Source: a virus. From it: a DNA stretch of 27,488 nucleotides. The DNA lies in the IMG/VR virus record IMGVR_UViG_3300025151_000230, positions 1-27,488 of that record. One strand, 5' to 3'. Of the stretch, positions 8,898 to 18,073 are shown piece after piece; the stretch's first letter is position 1; every line of letters begins with the position of its first letter. The translations under genes and the position numbers were made by a program. Below the pieces are notes generated by a model, which was given only the letters and a program-made list of their open reading frames with translations, was not told where the DNA came from and did no database searches.

Positions 8898-9332
8898 ATG
8901 GCAGCCGTACAGGGAAATTGCATTCAGCTTTACTATCAGGACGCAGCGGACGATACTGCGCCCACCTCATTCAGCGGGCTGACCGCAGTGACGGGAATCA
9001 CGTCCTGCAACTTCTCCGTGACCAACGCCACCTTTGAGGCAACGAGCATCGTGGACAGCTCCTGCAACACTCGCCGCGAGTTTGCTGTAGGAACTACAAG
9101 CGGCTCCATGAGCATTGAAGGGATCATCGACAACACCCTGGGTGGTGACGAGATTTTCGCCAAGTGCGAGGCCAAGACCAAGCTCGACCTCATTTGGGGT
9201 GACGGCACCAACGGCATCGCAGGAGTCGGATTCTGCACCAACTTTGAGATCAGCGCGGGCATGGACGACTTCGTCACGTTCAGTGCCTCCTTCGAGCTGT
9301 CCGGAACCCCCTCATCCATTGGATTCAGCTAA
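8898..9332 (+). CDS. Major tail (tube) protein, copy A
   Basis: This 144-residue, beta-rich, Ser/Thr/Gly-rich protein sits where the major tail protein is expected. It is paralogous to the next gene: both share NATxE, an Arg-containing segment then VGT, GSMS, a D-rich helix, KTK, an IW segment, GF(C/M)T, FE(I/L)S and a DDF(V/A)TFS ending. It begins after a 63-base gap and a recurrent sequence element. It probably polymerises around the tape measure to form the tail tube. Confidence 0.78.
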   Translation: MAAVQGNCIQLYYQDAADDTAPTSFSGLTAVTGITSCNFSVTNATFEATSIVDSSCNTRREFAVGTTSGSMSIEGIIDNTLGGDEIFAKCEAKTKLDLIWGDGTNGIAGVGFCTNFEISAGMDDFVTFSASFELSGTPSSIGFS

Positions 9333-9334
9333 TC

Positions 9335-9853
9335 ATGGCAGGAGTTAATTCAAACACTTGCGCCATCTTCATCGACAACGATGGCACTCCCGTAGCAATC
9401 ACCTCGTCCACGGTTGATCCGGCAGAGAACAACAGTGATGCGTCGAACTACCCTACCGGGGTCAAGCCGATTGCATTCAGCACGAGCGCAAACGTCAGCA
9501 TCTCGAACGCCACCTACGAGGTGAACTTCAAGACCGCCACTGCCGTGGCTTCTGACGCTGCCCCGTCCTTCGCCGCCACCCGTGCCTACAACGTGGGTAC
9601 GCAGACCGGAAGCATGAGCTTCGACGGTGTTGTGGACTTCACTGACGCTACGGACGTGATGGACATCGACGCTCTGTTCCAGGCTGTCGTGGGTAAGACC
9701 AAGATCACCGCCATTTGGGCCTCGACCGACACCAACGCGAACGCCTACGGTGCTCAGGGTTTCATGACCAGCTTCGAGCTTTCCTCCTCAGTTGATGACT
9801 TCGCTACCTTCAGTGGATCCATCGAACTGATCGGAGACATCACTGAAATCTGA
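9335..9853 (+). CDS. Major tail (tube) protein, copy B
   Basis: This 172-residue paralogue of the preceding gene starts two bases after that gene's stop. It keeps the same order of motifs (NATYE, VGT, GSMSFDG, KTKI, IWAS, GFMTSFELS, DDFATFS, then ELIGD) with an extra segment of about 25 residues near the N-terminus. The tube may be built from both subunits, or one may be a decoration or tip variant. Nothing suggests that either copy is decaying. Confidence 0.75.
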   Translation: MAGVNSNTCAIFIDNDGTPVAITSSTVDPAENNSDASNYPTGVKPIAFSTSANVSISNATYEVNFKTATAVASDAAPSFAATRAYNVGTQTGSMSFDGVVDFTDATDVMDIDALFQAVVGKTKITAIWASTDTNANAYGAQGFMTSFELSSSVDDFATFSGSIELIGDITEI

Positions 9854-9865
9854 TAAACGCTTATC
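9852..9865 (+). other. Small hairpin between tail-tube and chaperone genes
   Basis: GATAA at 9852-9856 and TTATC at 9861-9865 form a 5-bp stem with a four-base loop that overlaps the stop codon of the second tube gene. A further GCC/GGC pairing lies at 9869-9879. No T tract follows. It may limit read-through or translation into the chaperone genes. Confidence 0.3.
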
Positions 9866-9884
9866 TTCGCCTAAAAGGCAGAAG

Positions 9885-10238
9885 ATGAACAGTTTGTCCG
9901 GTCAGTTCAGCATTCAGGTTGGCAAGAAGAAGTATCAGTGCCACCTGAGCATGAACGCATTCCGTCTCATGTGTGAGCGGAAGAGCATTTCGTTGGCGGA
10001 GATGCAGCAACAGTTGGCTCAGAACCCCTTGAGCGCAGTCCCCCAAGTGCTGCACGCAGGGCTTCTGACGCACTGCTTCTTTCACAACAAGCCCATCGAC
10101 GACCTCCCTGAGTTCGAGTACTTCGCCGCACGCGTGTTGGACACGCCGGACGACCTTGAGAAGTACGCCGAGCACATCCGTGTGGCTTTTGAGGGAGAGC
10201 AGAAACGAGACGAGGATCCCGAAGAGGGAAACGAGTAA
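9885..10238 (+). CDS. Tail assembly chaperone, short form (G-like)
   Basis: This 117-residue protein lies between tail tube and tape measure, the fixed position of lambda G-like chaperones. It starts with a strand region (FSIQVGKKKYQ), continues as a helical protein, and ends in an acidic tail (DEDPEEGNE). The stop at 10236-10238 follows a -1 slippery heptamer by one codon, so the long form is made by frameshifting. The chaperone coats the tape measure during tail assembly. Confidence 0.85.
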   Translation: MNSLSGQFSIQVGKKKYQCHLSMNAFRLMCERKSISLAEMQQQLAQNPLSAVPQVLHAGLLTHCFFHNKPIDDLPEFEYFAARVLDTPDDLEKYAEHIRVAFEGEQKRDEDPEEGNE

Positions 10239-10600
10239 GCGACCAGGACGAGGCTCCGCGTACATGGCATGACGTGTACGCAGAGGGCCTCGCATGCGGG
10301 CTCAGTCCCCGCGAGTTTTGGTCGCTGACCTTCTTTGAGTTTAGCGCGTACACGAAGAGCATTCGTGATGCAGACGAGAGGCAGTGGTGGCACACCTCAA
10401 GCCTTATGGCTCTGCATGCGAACATGAATCGTGACAGCAAGCGGCAACCCACGCCGTACAAGCCGAAGGACTTCAATCCTTACGCTCACGAAAATCAAAA
10501 AGCAAAGTTTGTTCGTCAGTTCACGGATGAGCAGAAGGATCTTACCCGTGACTGGGTAAACACCTACTACTCAAACAAAAATGGCGGACAAGGTCAGTAA
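9885..10600 (+). CDS. Tail assembly chaperone, -1 frameshift product (GT-like)
   Basis: A -1 slip at GGGAAAC (10226-10232) joins the short form to a second frame that runs from 10232 to the stop at 10598-10600, giving about 238 residues. The second part has no good start of its own (a GTG at 10274 is the first). It contains SPREFWSLTFFEFSAY, which resembles the helical T domain of many chaperones, and then WWHTSSLMALHAN. It overlaps the tape measure gene by 20 bases. Frameshifting in this gene pair is conserved across siphoviruses; here it is inferred from the heptamer and the frame geometry. Confidence 0.82.
10226..10232 (+). other. -1 programmed ribosomal frameshift site GGGAAAC
   Basis: The zero-frame codons are G GGA AAC, so the heptamer is in the correct X XXY YYZ register. 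The in-frame TAA follows one codon later, and the -1 frame is open until 10600. The site resembles the lambda G/T slippery sequence GGGAAAG. Confidence 0.85.
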
Positions 10601-13484
10601 ACTATCGGTAATTCTGAGTCTTGATTCACGCTCCTTTGAAAGGAGTCTGAATCAGAGTCAGAAGTCTATGCAACGTGCGGGGCGCGTTATGACTAACATT
10701 GGCAAGGATCTGAGCATTGGCCTCAGTCTGCCCCTTGCCATCGTCGCACAGCGAGTCACTGAAACTGCCACCAACTTTGAGTATCAGATGGCCCGTGTCT
10801 CCGCTATCAGCGGTGCTACTGGCTCTGAGTTCGGTAAGCTTCAGGCTAACGCCGAGGCCCTTGGTGCGTCCACCATCTTCACCGCTAAAGAAGTAGGACA
10901 GCTTTCCGAGGAGTTCGCCAAGCTCGGCTTCACCGCCAACGAGATTGTCCAGGTCACGGAGAGCACTCTCTCCTTAGCTCAGGTGACGGGTGCAGCATTG
11001 CCGCGAGCTGCAGAGGTCTCCGGTGCTGCGTTGCGGACATTTGGTTTAGACGCATCTAAAGTTGGTCAAGTCAACGATGTGGTCGCTGTCGCCATCAGCA
11101 AGTCCGCACTTGACTTTGAGTCTTTCGCGGAGACCATGAAGTACGCGGGCTCTCAGGCCGCCATCAGCAACGTGTCCATGGAGGAGCTCAGTGCTGCTAT
11201 GGGCGTGTTGGCGAACACGGGCGTGAAAGGATCTATCGCAGGTACTCGTTTGCGTATGATCTTCGCCAAGCTCTCTCAAGAGGGCGGTGATGTCCATCAA
11301 AAGTTCTTGGACCTCATCAACAGCAACATGACCATGGCGGAGGCCATTGAGCGTTTCGGCGTTCGAGCGGCTACCGCGATCCCCGTATTGCAGGAGAACA
11401 GGAAGGAGTTCTTCAAATTGGAAAAGGAGATGCGTGAGAGCGCGGGAACCTTGGACATCATGCAGAAGAAGATGGACGACACGTCCTTCGCTGCACAAAA
11501 ACGACTCAAGTCAGCCCTTGAGGACTTGAGTATTCAGATTGGCAAGGCTCTTTTGCCAATGGTCAACGTTCTCATTGAGGGCTTGATACTCATCACAAAT
11601 GGGTTTGCCGCTTTGCCGTCCGCCGTACAGGGCTTCATAGTGATACTGGGTTCAGTCGTCGCGGCTCTTGGTCCATTCATTTTCCTTAAGGGAAAGCTGA
11701 TGGTTCTGTTTGCATCCTTGCAGGCGTACATGCCTGTAATTGCTGCCGGATTCAGTGCAATGCTCGGCCCGATTGGACTAATCTCTATTGCTTTAGCAGG
11801 GGTGGTCGCAGGTGTCTATGCTTTTACTCAAAATGGCTCAGCGTTTGCATCCACAAGTGAGCGAATTGCCGATGCAACTGAGAGTGCTGCTGATGCCACA
11901 TCTAAAGGCACAGCCAAAATCCGCCTGTTGATTGATGCATTCAAAAACGAGAATCGCACACTCGAAGAAAAACAAGATATTCTTGATGAGCTGAATCGAT
12001 TACAGCCGGACTACTTTGACGCGCTTGACGCTGAGACGACAAGTGTTAATACGCTGAAAACGGCCTACGACAAGCTGTTCGTGGCTATGCTTAAGCAGGA
12101 GCGGGCAAAGGCTTTCATGTCTGAAATCAATAAGATTGAATCCGAGCGGATTCAGGCTCTTATGGATCAGGATGAGGCTATTCGAGACAAGAATGCGGCG
12201 CAAAAGGTAATTGATGATGATGCGGATCGTGCTCGGCGAGGAGAGACCTCTACGGGCGGGTTTATGGTCGGAACGGGCGGCAGCACTCTGACAGCTTTGG
12301 AATTACGCGCACCTGCTGAGGCACAGGGCCGTATTGACGATGCTCAAGACATCATCGATCAAGCACAAGTTCAGATTGAGCGAATTGGAGACCTCATGTC
12401 GGGCGAGGGCCTGGACGCATTGCTTGCGGGGCTTTCGGGCAGCGGCGGTCAGGCGGTCGAGGGCGGCGGTGCTTCAAGCTCCACGCTGGCCGACTTTGAC
12501 CTGAAAGGTGATGGTCAAAGCAAGGCTCTCGACAAGCTGTCCGCATCTCTCGCTGAAGCGCAGATGAAGGCATCGGTCTTCGGTGATGAGTTCAACCTTG
12601 CAGGCGAGAACCTTAAGGCATACGAGTCTGCATTGGGATCTCTTATCACGGCAGGAGCAAAGGGAGAAGACGTGGGGGGCAGCATCGCGTTTGTGATGGA
12701 GGAGATGCAGCGTCTGAATGAGATGTCGAAGGAATTTGAGCAGGATGAAGCCCTGTCGGATGCCTTGGAGAAGATGCAGAACGCACTCATCAAGAGCGCG
12801 GACGGACTGAAAGCCGGGGCTATCGAGCCGCTAAAGGAGGCGGAGATGCGCATGAAGACCTATGGCGACATCTTGAATGAACTCAAGTCTGACTTCCCGG
12901 AGCAGACTGGCCTCATTGAGCAGATGGGCAACGCCTATGCCAGGGTCGCCAAGGAAGTAGAGATACTGACCGAAGCGGAACGCAAGCGCAAGCTTGAGAT
13001 GAAGATGGTTGAGGCCAGTAATGAAGCAATCATTCGCGGCAGCATGGATGTCGGAAAGGCTCTGGGCGAGGTCGCCGCGAGCGGAGAAGATGCCGGAAAA
13101 GCTATGCTTGAGGCTACTTCCTCGGCCCTGTCATCCTTGATTACTCAGCTCTACCTCTTGTACGCCAAGTCTGTGATGTCGAGTGCCACGATCCCGAACC
13201 CGATTGCGAAGCTCGCAGCCCTCGGTGTTGGTGCAGGAATCCTTTCCGGTTTCATCGGCAATATTCCAAAGCTTGCTCAAGGAGGTATCGCCGTGGGCGA
13301 GCAGCTCGTGACGGTCGGCGACAACCGCTCCGGGCGAGAGGCCATCATCCCGCTTGAGCGTCTCCCCGGCCTCATGGACAAGATGGGCGGCGGAGGCAGC
13401 ACCCGCGTGTACGGATCCCTGAAAGGAACCGATATTCACATCAGCAACATGCGCGGCGCTCGCGTCCAACAACGAATCATCTGA
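10581..13484 (+). CDS. Phage tail tape measure protein
   Basis: This 967-residue protein sets tail length. The N-terminal part (about residues 45-320) has the typical TP901-like tape measure core: TNFEYQMARVSAISG, GASTIFTAKEVGQ, EEFAKLGF, then a SGAALRTFGLD segment and a NTGVKGSIAGTRL segment. A hydrophobic stretch follows (about 330-420). The rest is long, charged and helical, and the C-terminus has a Gly/Ile-rich hydrophobic zone with REAIIPLERLPG near the end. It overlaps the chaperone by 20 bases and shares one base with the hub gene. Its length implies a tail of roughly 140-150 nm, by the usual 1.5 angstroms per residue rule. Confidence 0.95.
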   Translation: MADKVSKLSVILSLDSRSFERSLNQSQKSMQRAGRVMTNIGKDLSIGLSLPLAIVAQRVTETATNFEYQMARVSAISGATGSEFGKLQANAEALGASTIFTAKEVGQLSEEFAKLGFTANEIVQVTESTLSLAQVTGAALPRAAEVSGAALRTFGLDASKVGQVNDVVAVAISKSALDFESFAETMKYAGSQAAISNVSMEELSAAMGVLANTGVKGSIAGTRLRMIFAKLSQEGGDVHQKFLDLINSNMTMAEAIERFGVRAATAIPVLQENRKEFFKLEKEMRESAGTLDIMQKKMDDTSFAAQKRLKSALEDLSIQIGKALLPMVNVLIEGLILITNGFAALPSAVQGFIVILGSVVAALGPFIFLKGKLMVLFASLQAYMPVIAAGFSAMLGPIGLISIALAGVVAGVYAFTQNGSAFASTSERIADATESAADATSKGTAKIRLLIDAFKNENRTLEEKQDILDELNRLQPDYFDALDAETTSVNTLKTAYDKLFVAMLKQERAKAFMSEINKIESERIQALMDQDEAIRDKNAAQKVIDDDADRARRGETSTGGFMVGTGGSTLTALELRAPAEAQGRIDDAQDIIDQAQVQIERIGDLMSGEGLDALLAGLSGSGGQAVEGGGASSSTLADFDLKGDGQSKALDKLSASLAEAQMKASVFGDEFNLAGENLKAYESALGSLITAGAKGEDVGGSIAFVMEEMQRLNEMSKEFEQDEALSDALEKMQNALIKSADGLKAGAIEPLKEAEMRMKTYGDILNELKSDFPEQTGLIEQMGNAYARVAKEVEILTEAERKRKLEMKMVEASNEAIIRGSMDVGKALGEVAASGEDAGKAMLEATSSALSSLITQLYLLYAKSVMSSATIPNPIAKLAALGVGAGILSGFIGNIPKLAQGGIAVGEQLVTVGDNRSGREAIIPLERLPGLMDKMGGGGSTRVYGSLKGTDIHISNMRGARVQQRII

Positions 13485-16400
13485 TGGCAGTCAAAGCTGT
13501 ATACCAGGCTCTCCTCAATAGCCAATCAAACGACGTCTATCGCATTCAGCTCATCGACACCGACTACGCGGGCGATGTGACTGACAATGCGCTGTATGGG
13601 TACGGCTCATCCAACCTGCCTCGGACCATCGACGTAATTCACGAGTCGGTGTCAATAACGTGGGAGGGCGAGGACAACAAGCTCGCGCAACCCATCATCG
13701 GCTCCAAGCTTGACATCACGTTCCTGCTGTCCGGGGACGACACGATGAACCTCATCGATGTCATCAAGGAGCTTCCTGAGCATCACCTGTGCATTCAGGT
13801 GGAGCGGCACAACGGCGGCACTACCTCGCTGACGACCGCGTCCAATTGGGACGTGTACTGGCGAGGAACCCTCGTCCACGAATCCGTGGTCTATGCCTTC
13901 AGTTGCAAGCCGCTCGAAATCAACATGAGCTTCACGGACGGCTTGGCCCTGCTTAAGGATCAGCCGTACCTCGACCCATCTGACGACAGCAACTACCTCA
14001 GTGACGGCCTCGACTCCGCACTGACCGACAGCAGCTTTGCTCCGCTCCGAGTACAGATTGGGCGATGCCTCAAGCGCATGCCGCACCTGGCGATGTGGGA
14101 TGACACCGACGACTTCTTCACCGAGCAGCTCGACCTGTTCCATTGGAACCACATCGATGAGACTCAAGACCCGGACGAAATCAAGTCCATCTTGGACAAG
14201 ACGGGTTGTGACCAACGCACTTGGTACGCGGAGAGGACGCATGATGGCCCGTGGTTCCGTGATAGTCGTTTGGTTGCTAATGGCAGCACTTGCTATGAGA
14301 TCCTCAGCGACATCATGGTTACGATGGGGGCTACCCTCCATCACAGCGCGGGAAAGTTCAATGTCGCCTCGCCGTTCATGCAGGAGAGCGACAGTACTCT
14401 CAATGGCAAGCGCAAGTTCCTCATGGACAAGCGGGGCACTATAGACAGTGCCTACGCCTACAGCGCATACACGCAGCCCTCCGGCTATGCGGACGGTACG
14501 GACTGGCCCAACTTCGTCAACTACACAGATGAAGATGACACGCCGTACCTGATTGACAGCTCACGCAGCTACCTGCCTCCCGCAAAGAGAGTTCTTGCCA
14601 CTCATATTAGTGGTGGGGCTCCATTGATCTTCAAGCAGACCGGCTCCAAAGTTGGATATGTTGCGGGTGTCACAGGCGCAGCAGGGGGTAGCGTGACCCC
14701 CGACCCGGTTGAGGACAATCTTGAAATCAACTACGCCTACAACTTCCCACTTGTCAACGCTGAGACGTTAATAGAGGCAGGGCAGCAGCTCAACCTGCGG
14801 GCCAAAATCACCATTGGAGTTGACGTTCTCAGCGGTAGCGACGATGCCTTTGTCGGCGCACAGCCGGTGCTGAAGATGAAAATCAAGGTTGGCAATCAAT
14901 ACCTCAAACAAAACGTGGGGTTGCGTGCCGCGAGCAACTTTACCAACGACAGCGACTTCGGAAACATTCGCGTGGGTTTAGGCAACTTAGTGTTTCCCGG
15001 AGGTTCTGATGTAGACACTTGGCTACCACTTGAGATTACCGACGATGTTGAGTGGACTACGGTGTCCTCTTTCTTTCATCTTCCCTTCCTTATTCCTGGA
15101 CAGATGGAGGAAGACCTTGATGTCATCGAGTATGATGACGGCAATGGTAATGTCGAAGAATATGCAGTTGGACTGAATACTGAGCGAAGCAACAATCACC
15201 CCAATCAGATGAGGTTCCGTAATGAGTTGCGGGCCAATGAGCAGAAATCTCTGATGCTCGACATGGTGATGCCGGGGCTTCCAACTGACAGCTCTACTTA
15301 TCAGGGCGTTGAGCTTGACATTGAGTGTTTCATTCATAAGAATGACGGTACTACGGTCACACTGACTACTGACAACAACAACGACCTGCACAGTTGTCGA
15401 GTAATTGACTTGAGGTTGTTCAATGGTGCGGACAGCTATGACGAGGACGCGATGTACTACGCGAGCCTTGACGATGCCAATGGCACTGAGAGTGTGGACG
15501 TTGGCGAAACTGCCATCGCTACAAGGCCGGACACGATGTTCGGAGAGCTTGGAGCCCTCGCTGTGGGTGACGGGCATCGCACCACCGGACGGGCAAGCGC
15601 ATTTGGCGATCATTGGTTCAGCGAGAGCATGGAAAGCTTCCCGACCACGAGTGCGGGAAGTAAGAACCTCGACCTTGTCGTGAGATCGCATTTCAGTCAG
15701 CGGTATAAGGTGATTAACACCTACCGCATGACGGTTCTGACCCGCACTCACCTCTTGGAGCATGTGGTCCCAACACGCCGGGTGAAGATTACCATGGGCA
15801 CGGAGGATGCCATGCTTCAAGTTCAGGCGTGCAGCATCAACCTCCAGGAGGGCACGATGCAGTTCAGTGCGTATGAAATTGACCGCACTTACACGTCCAT
15901 CGCCACGGACAACAGCTTTGATCAGTTCATTCAGGACTTGGGGCGCAAGGGCCCTGCTCGCATCATCGGGGAAACCGTCCTTGGCAAGAGCCGCATCGTG
16001 GGATCAGGCAGCGGAGCAGGTCTGACTCAGGAGCAGGAGGACAAGCTCGATGCCATTACCATCAACGGGTCCGGCGAAATCACGGACTTTACGGTGTCCT
16101 CTTCGGGCAAGCCCCTGACCTCTGACGAGATTGAGGACTCCGCGAGCCTGCACAAGTTCGCTACGGCAGCACAGCTCAACGAAATCGCCTCAAACACATC
16201 AAGCGTCAACGACATCCTCACGGTCTTTAAGGAGACCACCACGGGTGACGGTGCGGGTGTGTATGTGGATACCACTGACACGGACAAAAGCCACGTTTCT
16301 ATTACGGAGACTGCGGGCAAGCTTCAGGTCGGAGCGCGGACTGTGGTAGACATGACCGAGACCAGCCCTGGATCAATCGCCATGAAGGTTCAGGCCGGGG

Positions 16401-17548
16401 CTACAGGGTCTGAGGCGCAGGTCACAGCTATTCAAATTAGTGGCAGTTCCTCGGACAACACTAAGGCCACAGTCAACGTGACAAGCGGTGACTTCCGCGT
16501 GTCCTCGCCTACGCAGTTCAGTCAGCCGGTGGCCTTCGCCGGAGCGTCTAATACAATTACCTTCACTGCGGCAACTTCCGGCATTGACTACGGCGATCTT
16601 GACAACACGCCGACCATACCCGACACCTTAGCCGATGCGGATCAGACCTTGGCCGGGGACCGCGACATCATCTGTGGTGGTAACGACCTGATTATCAAGA
16701 ACCCAGGGACGTTTGACATTCAGAATAGCACGAATGCTACCAAGTTCAAGGTCGTACCTGCTTCACATTTGATTGCTGTCACAGGCATTCTGCAAGTCGA
16801 GTCCACCACCTACGGACAGGGCGGTCAGATCAGGCTTGAGGAGTTTGCTGCTTCCGGCAACAGCGCAGTCGTGCTCAAAGCACCAGGAGCTCTTGACACG
16901 GACGTGACCTACATCTTGCCCGGAAGCGATGGCACTGATGGGCAGGTGCTCCAAACAGACGGTAGCGGCAACCTCAGTTTCGCAACCGTATCAGGCGGCG
17001 GCGGACCCGCCATCTTGGGCAACATCTCCGGACGGTACACATGGTCAAGCGCAGACGATGGAGAGCGAGTCCACACAGGTAACTTCAGCTACGGACCGTT
17101 CAACTGGTACAGCTTCAGCTCTGAGCCATCAAACGCCACGTTCCGGGCTTACTCGGCTTCAGACGCTGTCGGCTCAACCTCTTACAGCCTCAGCGGGTCT
17201 CACTTGTTGGCCTACGGATTTCAGATCCCAACCACGGACAAGAAGGTCAAAATCCACTACATGTTTAGGTTGCAGAACGCCCCTGCTTCATCTACATGGG
17301 GTCTCTCTTTGTGGGGTGCGGACAGGCAGGCAAGCGGCAGCACGTCATCATCTACGACGACCTTGCGGGCAGAAACCGCAGACATCACGCAGTCGTCCAA
17401 CTCAAGCAGCCGCATCTTTCATGGCACGTTGGAGACATCTTCAGACTTTGATGAAGACATGGCACTGCTCATGGCAGAGAACCGATCAGGATCACTGACC
17501 TCGACCACCTACATGTACGCTCAGTTTCAAATCGAACTCGTTGACTGA
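13484..17548 (+). CDS. Tail hub / receptor-binding fibre protein
   Basis: This 1354-residue protein directly follows the tape measure and probably combines distal tail, hub and fibre functions. The N-terminal ~800 residues are a beta-rich structural region (SITWEGEDNKLAQPIIGSK near 55-75; a WRGTLVHESV segment near 125). From about 850 it becomes fibre-like: LTQEQEDKLDAI, then LADADQTLAGDRDI and IRLEEF / LKAPGAL / YILPGSDGTDGQVLQTDG, patterns common in marine phage tail fibres. The last ~180 residues form an aromatic and Ser-rich C-terminal domain that may bind the host receptor. No separate Dit or Tal gene is visible, so it seems to carry those roles. Confidence 0.82.
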   Translation: MAVKAVYQALLNSQSNDVYRIQLIDTDYAGDVTDNALYGYGSSNLPRTIDVIHESVSITWEGEDNKLAQPIIGSKLDITFLLSGDDTMNLIDVIKELPEHHLCIQVERHNGGTTSLTTASNWDVYWRGTLVHESVVYAFSCKPLEINMSFTDGLALLKDQPYLDPSDDSNYLSDGLDSALTDSSFAPLRVQIGRCLKRMPHLAMWDDTDDFFTEQLDLFHWNHIDETQDPDEIKSILDKTGCDQRTWYAERTHDGPWFRDSRLVANGSTCYEILSDIMVTMGATLHHSAGKFNVASPFMQESDSTLNGKRKFLMDKRGTIDSAYAYSAYTQPSGYADGTDWPNFVNYTDEDDTPYLIDSSRSYLPPAKRVLATHISGGAPLIFKQTGSKVGYVAGVTGAAGGSVTPDPVEDNLEINYAYNFPLVNAETLIEAGQQLNLRAKITIGVDVLSGSDDAFVGAQPVLKMKIKVGNQYLKQNVGLRAASNFTNDSDFGNIRVGLGNLVFPGGSDVDTWLPLEITDDVEWTTVSSFFHLPFLIPGQMEEDLDVIEYDDGNGNVEEYAVGLNTERSNNHPNQMRFRNELRANEQKSLMLDMVMPGLPTDSSTYQGVELDIECFIHKNDGTTVTLTTDNNNDLHSCRVIDLRLFNGADSYDEDAMYYASLDDANGTESVDVGETAIATRPDTMFGELGALAVGDGHRTTGRASAFGDHWFSESMESFPTTSAGSKNLDLVVRSHFSQRYKVINTYRMTVLTRTHLLEHVVPTRRVKITMGTEDAMLQVQACSINLQEGTMQFSAYEIDRTYTSIATDNSFDQFIQDLGRKGPARIIGETVLGKSRIVGSGSGAGLTQEQEDKLDAITINGSGEITDFTVSSSGKPLTSDEIEDSASLHKFATAAQLNEIASNTSSVNDILTVFKETTTGDGAGVYVDTTDTDKSHVSITETAGKLQVGARTVVDMTETSPGSIAMKVQAGATGSEAQVTAIQISGSSSDNTKATVNVTSGDFRVSSPTQFSQPVAFAGASNTITFTAATSGIDYGDLDNTPTIPDTLADADQTLAGDRDIICGGNDLIIKNPGTFDIQNSTNATKFKVVPASHLIAVTGILQVESTTYGQGGQIRLEEFAASGNSAVVLKAPGALDTDVTYILPGSDGTDGQVLQTDGSGNLSFATVSGGGGPAILGNISGRYTWSSADDGERVHTGNFSYGPFNWYSFSSEPSNATFRAYSASDAVGSTSYSLSGSHLLAYGFQIPTTDKKVKIHYMFRLQNAPASSTWGLSLWGADRQASGSTSSSTTTLRAETADITQSSNSSSRIFHGTLETSSDFDEDMALLMAENRSGSLTSTTYMYAQFQIELVD

Positions 17549-17673
17549 TGAAGCCACCTGAAGTACCCATTCCGGAACTGGATTCCAAGGCAACCTTGAC
17601 CGATGTAGTTGCTGCTCTGAACCAAGTGATTCGAGCCATCAACCACATGTGGCACACTCCTGAAGATCCTTAA
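17548..17673 (+). CDS. 41-residue protein after the fibre gene
   Basis: This short frame begins at an ATG that shares one base with the hub stop (TGATG) and ends at TAA. The protein begins MKPPEVPIPELD and has a helical stretch (LTDVVAALNQVIRAINHMW). Tight coupling suggests a real gene, perhaps a small fibre-associated or virion protein. I do not recognise a family. Confidence 0.55.
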   Translation: MKPPEVPIPELDSKATLTDVVAALNQVIRAINHMWHTPEDP

Positions 17674-17721
17674 ATCCAACCAAGTCCTACAAACACATCT
17701 GCATGCAACTAATCTTTGGGC

Positions 17722-17892
17722 ATGCTGTGTCGAGAGAATATGCTGAATATCTTTGGCTTAGGCTGGACTTGGTCTGTCCTTGACTCTCGTATGGGAACGC
17801 TCCTGACCTTCGTCACCGGAGTGACTCTGATTTGGATGAACATCGAGCGAGCACTCAAGGCTCGCCAAAGCCGTAAAAAAGAAGATGCTTGA
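17722..17892 (+). CDS. Small one-pass membrane protein, possible lysis accessory
   Basis: This is a 56-residue protein, or 50 if the second ATG at 17740 is used. A hydrophobic segment (about residues 25-40, LLTFVTGVTLIWM) is followed by a strongly basic tail with RQSRKKEDA. It overlaps the next small membrane gene by 8 bases and lies just ahead of the amidase, so a holin, antiholin or other lysis role is likely. No firm family assignment is possible. Confidence 0.6.
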   Translation: MLCRENMLNIFGLGWTWSVLDSRMGTLLTFVTGVTLIWMNIERALKARQSRKKEDA

Positions 17893-18073
17893 AGTCTTTC
17901 AAGAAAATTGGGCAGAGATTGTCCTCGCTGTACTCGTCCTGGCGGACACCATTGTTAGCCTTACTCCGACTGATAAGGACGATAAGGCACTCGGCTACAT
18001 CCGCGCCATCGTCCTCGCCGTCCTCGGAACAAGCGGCAACGACGACTCCGGTAGTGCCGACAATCCGGCCTGA
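17885..18073 (+). CDS. Holin-like small membrane protein
   Basis: This 62-residue protein has a hydrophobic segment at about 9-24 (AEIVLAVLVLADTIV) and a second weaker one at about 39-48 (IRAIVLAVLG), separated by a charged loop with TPTDKDDK. Two short membrane segments and a position directly before the amidase suit a small class II-like holin that releases the lysin. It overlaps both neighbours. Confidence 0.62.
   Translation: MLEVFQENWAEIVLAVLVLADTIVSLTPTDKDDKALGYIRAIVLAVLGTSGNDDSGSADNPA

Noticed and set aside
13652-15820. Antisense frames in the hub gene (230 and 265 codons)
   Set aside because: Shadows without recognisable domains; the sense frame is uninterrupted over 1354 codons.
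17703-17783. A 26-codon frame starting ten bases after CCTACAAA
   Set aside because: Very short and overlaps the better-supported membrane protein frame. Only the upstream element was kept.
17889-18053. N-terminal extension of the amidase from an upstream ATG
   Set aside because: The residues follow the holin-like gene in another frame and do not look like an amidase; a GTG at 18054 gives the usual length. Kept only as an alternative.
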